DNA from: Thiohalocapsa sp. ML1
GTDB lineage: Bacteria; Pseudomonadota; Gammaproteobacteria; Chromatiales; Chromatiaceae
Assembly (NCBI RefSeq): GCF_001469165.1
Contig: NZ_JABX01000019.1
Coordinates: forward strand, 48,866 to 112,865
Direction of reading: 5' to 3'
Length of the DNA stretch: 64,000 bases
In this document: piece by piece, positions 1-5,464 of the stretch
Layout of the letters: each line of letters starts with the position of its first letter
Numbering within the stretch: the stretch's first letter is position 1
The notes under the pieces: model-generated
The model's input: the letters and a program-made list of their open reading frames with translations, nothing else
What the model was told of the DNA's origin: nothing
Databases searched by the model: none
Translations under genes and position numbers: made by a program

Positions 1-453
1 ATGCCCGGTCTCCATTCGCTCCTGTTCCAGCAAGGCGCGAAACAGCCCGGCCGTGCTGGTGACGGCCAATGACGGGAACCGTTCGCGGGCGACGCGTCGC
101 GCCTTGCGCTCGTCCAGCACCGCGACGGCGCCGAGATCGACGGCGCAGGCGATGGTTGCCGCTTCCCCGTCATCGAGGCCGTATGGCTCCGTGACCAGCT
201 CCAGGAAGCATTCGATCGCGTCTCCCGCCAGTTGCCGGACCTGGAGGAGCTGTCGTTCCAGCAACAACGCTCGTTTGTCGCGGGCGGGGAGATTGCGGCT
301 GGGATCGCGCAAGACCTCCGAGAATGCGCGCTGCTCGATCAGAATCGCGGGCGCCAGCGCCTGCAGCAGCGCTTCGGCCGCGCCAGAGCCCAACAGATTG
401 ATCAGGACACTGGCGTCGATGACCAGGGCCGGCTCCGTCTTAGGCTCCGGCAT
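1..453 (-). CDS. PIN-domain nuclease-like protein, C-terminus cut by window edge
   Basis: Minus-strand reading frame starting MPEPKTEPALVIDASVLINL and open to the window start, 151 codons visible. The early ALVIDASVLINLL segment carries the first PIN aspartate, and a later DDGEAATIACA...AVLDERKAR segment gives the remaining acidic residues expected of a PIN metal-dependent RNase of the DUF3368 kind. The start codon lies 14 bases inside the end of the upstream XRE/ImmA gene, so the two are translationally coupled. PIN proteins are usually toxins. Here the partner is a regulator-peptidase rather than a small antitoxin, a pairing known from ImmA-linked stress modules. Function is inferred from motifs only. 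Confidence 0.7.
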   Translation of the reverse strand, partial: MPEPKTEPALVIDASVLINLLGSGAAEALLQALAPAILIEQRAFSEVLRDPSRNLPARDKRALLLERQLLQVRQLAGDAIECFLELVTEPYGLDDGEAATIACAVDLGAVAVLDERKARRVARERFPSLAVTSTAGLFRALLEQERMETGH

Positions 454-1663
454 GCCGGACCGCCTCACCGATTGCCGACCCGTTCAGACCCTGCGCGTCG
501 TCCACCGCATCAATCCAGGCATCGAGCTCATCCAGCAGCTCGCGCGTCTCGATCCGCCCGAGGTGCAGCATGCGCGCAAGCTCGCCCTCGGAGATCAGTT
601 CCTGCTCGTACGCCTCCAACGCAATCTGCGTATAGCGCGGCAGGAATCGGCCCACCGCTGCCGACGCCGGTGCTGCGTCCGTTCCGTTGCCGGCGATGCC
701 GCGCACGGCGGCGGCGTTGAGCCCGGCCGCTTGCAGCGCTTCGAAGGTGCCTTTCTTGAATAAGCGCAATTGCTCCAACCGCCGTGCCGCCGCCTCGACC
801 GAGACGTGGAACGCCAACGCCAGATAGACCAGCGCGCGCGGCGAGAACCTACCCTGCGCCTCGGTCAGCTCCCGAAACCGACTCCGGACCGCCGGGGCCG
901 GCATCAGCAGCGCGGAGGCGAACCGATTCGCGAACTGCTCCGCGGGGTCATCAAAGCCGGCATCGGCCCGCAGCACCTCGGCCGAGTGCCGGTCGGTCAT
1001 GAAGTGACCAAGCTCGTGTGCCGCGGTCCAGGCCTGTCGCGTGGGCGCATGGTTGGCGTTGATCAGGATGCAGGCGCCGATCTCCTCGTGGCAGGCATAG
1101 GCGCCCGAGATGCGTGCCGGCAGCGGCAGCACGAACAGCCGAATCCGCAGCTCCGACTCGATCAGGCTCAGCAGGTCCGGGATGGGCGACTGACCGAGGC
1201 CGAGCCGGGCGCGCAGCTCGGCCGCCGCGTCCTCCGCCTGCTCCGGCGCTTGGCCGCGCTGGATGCGCCGCGGCGGCGGATAGTCCGGCTCCAGCGGGCG
1301 CCCGAGCCGCCGCTCCAGCTCCACGTAGCGCGTCGCCGACTCCTGCAACAGGCGCGTCGCCTCGCCGGCCGCCGGGTCCGCCTCGGCTTGGGCCGTGCGC
1401 CGAAACTGCGGCGCCAGGTCCACCCGCACCGTGTCGGCGCGCAGCATCCGGCCGACGGAAACGCCATACAGCTCGCACAGCGCGAGCAGCTCCTCGCCGC
1501 CGAGGCGCCGGTCCCCGCGCTCGATGGCGACGATGGTCGTGCGGGCTGCACCGATGCGCGCTGCCGCGACCTCCTGCGTCACCTCCGCGGCGGTGCGCGC
1601 GGCCTTGAGGCGCGCGCCAAGCTCGCGTGCATCGGCCCGGTCCAGCAGGCCGGGGGCGTTCAT
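440..1663 (-). CDS. XRE-family HTH / ImmA-IrrE (M78) metallopeptidase fusion
   Basis: About 407 residues. The N-terminal 75 residues form an XRE helix-turn-helix (RLKAARTAAEVTQEVAAARIG...IVAIERGDRRL). The middle of the protein holds the zinc-peptidase signature HELGHFMTDRH followed by an E-containing FANRFASALLMP helix, the ImmA/IrrE pattern. The MNAPGLL start is chosen because its ATG overlaps the stop of a small upstream gene in an ATGA arrangement; an earlier in-frame ATG exists 60 bases upstream. Proteins of this class cleave or repress a cognate regulator under stress. The downstream PIN gene overlaps its 3' end, so both probably act as one module. Confidence 0.85.
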   Translation of the reverse strand: MNAPGLLDRADARELGARLKAARTAAEVTQEVAAARIGAARTTIVAIERGDRRLGGEELLALCELYGVSVGRMLRADTVRVDLAPQFRRTAQAEADPAAGEATRLLQESATRYVELERRLGRPLEPDYPPPRRIQRGQAPEQAEDAAAELRARLGLGQSPIPDLLSLIESELRIRLFVLPLPARISGAYACHEEIGACILINANHAPTRQAWTAAHELGHFMTDRHSAEVLRADAGFDDPAEQFANRFASALLMPAPAVRSRFRELTEAQGRFSPRALVYLALAFHVSVEAAARRLEQLRLFKKGTFEALQAAGLNAAAVRGIAGNGTDAAPASAAVGRFLPRYTQIALEAYEQELISEGELARMLHLGRIETRELLDELDAWIDAVDDAQGLNGSAIGEAVRHAGA

Positions 1664-1800
1664 CGGCAGAGCGCCCGAAGCCACGATCCGGGGGGCGCAA
1701 AGCGATCGAGAAAACCGCGCCATTCGTCGCGATGCTCGCGCAGCAGGGCGTGCAGTTTTGGCGTAACGTCTTGTTCGGACATATGAAGGGCTTGAGCCAC
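1660..1800 (-). CDS. Small coupled ORF upstream of the XRE/ImmA gene
   Basis: A 46-codon frame starting at GTG, with a GGAGG ribosome-binding site 8 bases upstream; an in-frame ATG lies six codons later (MSEQDVTPKLHALLREHRDE). It ends RAPPGSWLRALCR-like (…FAPPGSWLRALCR) and its TGA overlaps the ATG of the XRE/ImmA gene. The good ribosome-binding site and the stop/start overlap support translation. No family is recognised. It may be a small antitoxin-like partner or simply a leader peptide for coupled translation. Confidence 0.5.
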   Translation of the reverse strand: MAQALHMSEQDVTPKLHALLREHRDEWRGFLDRFAPPGSWLRALCR

Positions 1801-2083
1801 TTGTCGAACCTCCGCTGGAATCTTGCCGGCAGACAACCTTCGCTGCGGCGTTTGGTCAGTATGGCGCCGAACCTGACACTGTCAATGTTAGGTCTCGAAT
1901 ATTGCTGACACGTGGTGCGGCGCCGGCATCGCGGACGCGGGCGTGCGTTGTTGCGCGGGGGTAGCGCCGGCGTGTCGCAGCACCAACGCGGAAGCGCTGT
2001 TGGCCAAGCCCTTCAAGCCCCTCTGGGCTTGCGCGGCACACGATCGCAACGCAAACTCGATATTCGTCTTTGCGCAAAACGAC

Positions 2084-2207
2084 TAGCGAGGCAGAGCCTC
2101 AGACCGACGAGTCGTGCTCATCGCTGTCGAAATCGCTATCGGGATCGGGATCGCGATCGGTTGGCACTCGGTTCGATTTCGATTTCGATTTCGACCCCGA
2201 TCCCGAC
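2084..2207 (+). repeat. Hexamer-array hairpin repeat, copy A1
   Basis: The left arm is a run of GNNATC hexamers (GAAATC, GCTATC, GGGATC, GGGATC, GCGATC). The right arm is a run of the complementary GATNNC hexamers (GATTTC three times, GACCCC, GATCCC), so the element can fold into a long imperfect hairpin around a short unique centre (GGTTGGCACTCGGTTCG). It is preceded by a 24-base block beginning GCCTCAGACCGAC that is identical in copy A2 at 32080-32210. The surrounding 1801-2234 region contains no convincing gene. Confidence 0.8.
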
Positions 2208-2234
2208 GCGCCTCGCCAGTCCAGGGCGATCGCA

Positions 2235-3425
2235 TCAACCGGCACGAATATTCGGAGATGCTGATGTTTTGATTTTCGTCCGCAGGTCGGGTGGTTCGAA
2301 GAGCAGCTTGTGCAGATACGTATCGTCCCAGCCGGCGCGCAGGCGTTTGTTGGCGATGCCGAGCTTGGTGTCGTCGTTCTTGAGTCGATTCAGCGCGAAG
2401 TGGCGCAGAACCGCCAGGTTTTCGCGGGCGTTTTCGTCGCGCACGCGCGACTCGTCCTCGCGGAAGGCGACGTCCAACGACCAGTGCAAGCTGTTCTCGA
2501 TACCCCAATGCCCGCGCGCGGCGCTGGCGAAGGTCTGCGCATCGAGGCCGATACTGCCGATGTAGTAGCGCGTCTCGCGCGTGATCTTGCCGTCGCGCTC
2601 GCATTCGGACTCGACCATGCCGAGCATGTTCAGGCCCTTCCACGCGGCGCCGTTGGAGAGGCCGTCAAGCTGCCCGAGCGTGCGGTAGCGCCGCCGCTCG
2701 CGGCGTCCGTGACCCCGCTCGACGGTCTCGACGACCTGCGAGGGCAGTCCGTCATAGTCCTTGGCGTCGGCGTCGATGAAGGTCTCCTCCACCTCCGCGG
2801 CCAGCGTGCCTTGGTTGCCCTTGAGCGCCAGCAGATAGTCGCCGCCGCGGGCGACGATCAGCGCGGCAATCTTGGTCTGACAGCCCATGGCGTCAATGGT
2901 CACGATGCAGCCTTCGATGTGCAGCAGCTCGAGCAAGCGCGGAATCGCCGTGATCTCGTTGGACTTCGCGTCGGTGACGACTTGCCCGAGCGCCAGGCGG
3001 TTGTGCGTCGCCCAGGCGCTGACCATGTGCAACGCCGCCAGTCCGGCGCCGCGGTTGTGCGAGCGGCGCAGCGTCTTGCCGTCGATCGCCACGATCTCCC
3101 CGGGCAGCAGCGCGCGAATCGACTCCACCCAGGCGCGAAAGCAGGCCTCGAACGCCGCCGGCGCCAGCAGGCCGAACACGCGCCCGAAGGTATCGTGCGA
3201 GGGGATGCCGTGGGGCAGCCTCAGAAAGCCCTCGAACCAGGTCCGCTTCGAGCGCCCGCACTGGGCAATCGCGACCCAGCCGTCGGCCCCGCACAGGATC
3301 GCGGCGATGGCGATAACGATCATCTCGTGGAGGATGTGCCGCCGCTTGAGCGGACAGCGGGGGTCCTCAAGCGACTCGAAGTGGCCCACAAGCGAGCGGT
3401 CCGGAGCGACTAGTTCCACGGGCAA
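2235..3425 (-). CDS. ISAs1-family (DDE) transposase
   Basis: 396 residues, about full length for ISAs1-family transposases. It has the family start (LVGHFESLEDPR followed by H..hydrophobic helix), a first catalytic aspartate in EIVAIDGKTLRRS, a second in CIVTIDAMGCQTKIA and the glutamate region RGHWGIENSLHWSLDVAFREDESR. The frame is uninterrupted, so the enzyme could be active. Terminal inverted repeats were not resolved by eye. The 3' end of the gene lies 27 bases from hairpin repeat A1, so the insertion probably landed next to or inside that repeat region. No passenger gene is seen. Confidence 0.92.
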   Translation of the reverse strand: MPVELVAPDRSLVGHFESLEDPRCPLKRRHILHEMIVIAIAAILCGADGWVAIAQCGRSKRTWFEGFLRLPHGIPSHDTFGRVFGLLAPAAFEACFRAWVESIRALLPGEIVAIDGKTLRRSHNRGAGLAALHMVSAWATHNRLALGQVVTDAKSNEITAIPRLLELLHIEGCIVTIDAMGCQTKIAALIVARGGDYLLALKGNQGTLAAEVEETFIDADAKDYDGLPSQVVETVERGHGRRERRRYRTLGQLDGLSNGAAWKGLNMLGMVESECERDGKITRETRYYIGSIGLDAQTFASAARGHWGIENSLHWSLDVAFREDESRVRDENARENLAVLRHFALNRLKNDDTKLGIANKRLRAGWDDTYLHKLLFEPPDLRTKIKTSASPNIRAG

Positions 3426-3598
3426 GCCCTCACAAGGTTCTTAACATCAGGCGAGTATGTGAGATTCCTCCAGTCAAGTCTAAAAGTATATGATAAGAAT
3501 CTGATGCGATTGCCCTGCTCGCCAGTCCGACGCCCCATCGAAACTTGACTCATCAGCAAACATCTGGCGCCGTCAAGCAAGCTAGTGAGAACCCGACC

Positions 3599-3847
3599 AT
3601 GGCAAGCACGAGTCTGAGCCCGGGCGAGCACTGGGAGACCTTCATCAAGCGCGAGGTCGCAAGCGGTCGCTACGGCTCCGCAAGCGATGTCATCCGCGAC
3701 GCACTGCGGCACATGGAGGAGCGCAACAGCAAGCTCGCGGCGCTGCGTGCACACCTCGCCGAGGGCGAAGCCCAAGCGCTGAACGGTGAGATCGTCGAAG
3801 ACTATTCCATCGAAGCCGTATTGGCGGAATCGGACCGGGAGGCGTGA
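3599..3847 (+). CDS. parD: ParD-family antitoxin
   Basis: 82 residues beginning MASTSLSPGEHWETFIKREV, with the typical ParD ribbon-helix-helix N-terminus and the SGRYGSASDVIRDALRHMEE core, then a charged C-terminal tail that would bind ParE. The ATG at 3599 fits the family length better than in-frame upstream codons. The TGA overlaps the GTG start of the toxin frame. The toxin is broken, so this is a solitary antitoxin that could still repress its own promoter or neutralise related ParE toxins. Confidence 0.88.
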   Translation: MASTSLSPGEHWETFIKREVASGRYGSASDVIRDALRHMEERNSKLAALRAHLAEGEAQALNGEIVEDYSIEAVLAESDREA

Positions 3848-4153
3848 GCGCGGCGCTACGGGTCACGCCGAGGGCACGCAAGGACCTGCGCAACATCGCC
3901 CGCTACACCCTCAAGACCTGGGGCCGAAAGCAGCGCGACACGTAACTGTGCGAGATCGACAAAGCAGTTTCGCTGGCTGGCCGAGCATCCCGGGCTCGGC
4001 AAGCCGCACCCGGACATCAAGGCCGGATACCACAGCTTCCCGCAGGGCGCGCATGTCATCTTCTATCTGATCCGCGATGGTGGCATCGACATCATCGGCG
4101 TGCTGCATCAGCGGATGGATGTGCTGGGGCACTTCGATCCGACGGGCGAGTAG
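3844..4153 (+). pseudogene. parE: ParE-family toxin, disrupted
   Basis: Starts GTG overlapping the parD stop and reads SAALRVTPRARKDLRNIARY, a normal ParE start. An in-frame TAA at 3943-3945 sits where a tyrosine codon is expected, and about 25 bases further on one extra base (AAAGCAG|TTTCGC) shifts the frame. Beyond it the reading resumes as FRWLAEHPGLGKPHPDIKAG and ends DVLGHFDPTGE, a normal ParE C-terminus. Two independent lesions make loss of toxin function likely while parD stays intact. Confidence 0.85.
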
Positions 4154-4313
4154 CCGGGGACACCGGCGATGTTGGGACTGGTGGCGAGCCTGCCTCGGCA
4201 GGGCCTCTTGGCGGCTCCGCCGCAAAGGGCGCGACGCGGGCGGCAGCGCCGCCGGGACGGAATGCCGCGGCAGAGCCGCAGCACGAGCGCGGGAGCGTAG
4301 CGCGCCCGCTCCC

Positions 4314-4361
4314 GGGTACGCCGACTTCAGTCGGCACCCGGGGATGGCGGACTTCAGTCCG
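4314..4361. repeat. Double hairpin repeat TTCAGTCGGC / TTCAGTCCGC, copy C1
   Basis: GGTACGCCGACTTCAGTCGG forms one stem and GCGGACTTCAGTCCGC a second, separated by about 12 bases. The same pair, with the same order and core bases, recurs at 41616-41669, and half of it in reverse orientation recurs at 61323-61345. It is a dispersed intergenic REP-like element. It ends at the stop of the DUF4926 gene and may contribute a 3' hairpin. Confidence 0.7.
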
Positions 4362-4578
4362 CCGCCGCCGCCGCGGGTGACCAGCGCAGCAGCAAGAGCC
4401 GGTCCGCCGACACCGGCGCAAAGGCGTAGGCGCGGCCCTCGTCGTCGCTGAGCTCCACCTCGAAGATCTCCGGCCCGAGCGTCTCCACCACGGTCCCCAC
4501 CTGGCCGGCCAGCAGGCCATGCTCCGGCAGGTCTTTGGTGAGAGCGACGACTGCGTGGGGTGTGATGATGTTGTGCAT
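4354..4578 (-). CDS. DUF4926 domain protein
   Basis: 74 residues starting MHNIITPHAVVALTKDLPEH, followed by LLAGQVGTVVETLGPEIFEVELSDDEGRAYAF, the small beta-barrel pattern of DUF4926. Members often lie next to DUF6883 or other small TA-like genes; no such partner is seen here. The ATG at 4578 gives the usual family length. Function unknown. Its C-terminal alanine run overlaps the edge of the C1 repeat. Confidence 0.7.
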   Translation of the reverse strand: MHNIITPHAVVALTKDLPEHGLLAGQVGTVVETLGPEIFEVELSDDEGRAYAFAPVSADRLLLLRWSPAAAAAD

Positions 4579-4613
4579 GGCAACTCCGGTGAGGTTGATG
4601 CTCAAAGCAGCGG

Positions 4614-4639
4614 CGCGACGCCGAGGCAGCGGTGTCGCG
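4614..4639. repeat. GCGACACCGC-type hairpin, copy B1
   Basis: CGCGACGCCG and CGGTGTCGCG arms around a six-base loop. It belongs to the same dispersed hairpin family found at 5284-5424, 20196-20220, 27353-27506, 31434-31459 and 43121-43144. It lies between the DUF4926 gene and the 3' end of the RelE/ParE-type toxin. Confidence 0.6.
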
Positions 4640-4651
4640 AGTTGCCAGCAA

Positions 4652-4939
4652 CTAGGCGCGATTCCGCCAATAGTCCGGTGTGCGCCTGGCATGCATGACG
4701 GCGAGAATCTGGATCTCGCGCTCGCCTCGGAAGACCAAGGCATACGGGAAGGTCTTAAGCCTGCATTTGCGAATGCCGGGCGCCAGCGTTGGGTAGATGC
4801 CGGGTCGTGCGGAGGCTCTGGCCACCGCGTCGTCCAGGCTGTCCAGAAAGCGCCTGCCTAGGCCCTCCCGCTGACGCTGGTAAAAGGCCGCAGCCAGGTC
4901 GGCCTCGTCACGGGCACTCGGGTGCCAGTGGACTCTCAT
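4652..4939 (-). CDS. RelE/ParE-superfamily toxin
   Basis: 95 residues, MRVHWHPSARDEADLAAAFY, then GLGRRFLDSLDDAV...PGIYPTLAPGIRKCRLKTFPYALVF...IQILAVMHARRTPDYWRNR. This is the standard RelE/ParE fold with the conserved R-x-x-P-x-Y-W tail. The ATG overlaps the stop of the upstream antitoxin (ATGA), the usual antitoxin-first order. It is uninterrupted and plausibly functional. Whether it is an mRNA interferase or a gyrase poison cannot be told from sequence alone. Confidence 0.85.
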   Translation of the reverse strand: MRVHWHPSARDEADLAAAFYQRQREGLGRRFLDSLDDAVARASARPGIYPTLAPGIRKCRLKTFPYALVFRGEREIQILAVMHARRTPDYWRNRA

Positions 4940-5169
4940 CGGCCGTACTTGGCCCTCAGCTCCCGCATCACCTGGTCGCCGTCAAGCGCCGTGACGGCGC
5001 CGCTGTCGAGCTCCGCGGCGCGACGGAGGATCTCTGTCCGCCAGGCGTCGGAGACCTCGGCGTCGCTCTCACCATCGAGGCTTTCCAGCAGCGTCTCCGC
5101 AATCAAGGCCCGCGCGTTTGCGTCGAGCCGCAGGGCATCGGCCAGCACCTGTTCGGTCTTTTGCGTCAT
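4936..5169 (-). CDS. Addiction-module antitoxin (Unstab_antitox family)
   Basis: 77 residues starting MTQKTEQVLADALRLDANAR, with ALIAETLLESLDGESDAEVSDAW and the tail AVTALDGDQVMRELRAKYGR, the small acidic helical antitoxin type that precedes ParE/RelE toxins. The ATG at 5169 is chosen because it matches family length; the frame stays open upstream into repeat DNA. It is translationally coupled to the toxin through a 4-base overlap. Confidence 0.85.
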   Translation of the reverse strand: MTQKTEQVLADALRLDANARALIAETLLESLDGESDAEVSDAWRTEILRRAAELDSGAVTALDGDQVMRELRAKYGR

Positions 5170-5283
5170 CGGTATTACCTCGCGTTCAGCAGGTTGCGGG
5201 TCAGCATACACTCCGGGGAGACCGGGTGCCGGTTGGCAAAGGGCATGGGGTTCGAGGCGCGGACCGCCCCCGACTCGGCATCT

Positions 5284-5424
5284 GGTGACACCGTTCCACG
5301 GTGTCACCCGTCCGTCGGCGCTCCGCGCCATGCGCCGTCTGCTCGGGCGGGCGTGCTGGCGGGTCTTGCTGCCCAAGGCGCGGAGCGCCCACAGAGGCGC
5401 GACACCGCGGGAGCGGTGTCGCGA
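5284..5424. repeat. Inverted pair of GCGACACCGC hairpins, copy B2
   Basis: The left unit has GGTGACACCG/CGGTGTCACC arms followed by GGCGCTCCGCGCC. The right unit is the mirror arrangement, GGCGCGGAGCGCC followed by GCGACACCGC/GCGGTGTCGC. The whole 141-bp element is thus a pair of units facing each other with about 50 bases between. The same architecture occurs inside the hsdM insertion (27353-27506). It lies just beyond the C-terminal end of the tandem ATPase gene. Confidence 0.75.
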
Positions 5425-5464
5425 GGTGCAAGCGCATGCCTTGCTCGCAAGCCCCAAGGTTTCG

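Noticed and set aside
2121..2207. Hexamer array as a CRISPR or as HIP1-like octamers
   Set aside because: Units are 6 bp with no spacers, so it is not a CRISPR. GCGATCGC-type octamers appear only incidentally and the element is a defined hairpin, not scattered single sites.
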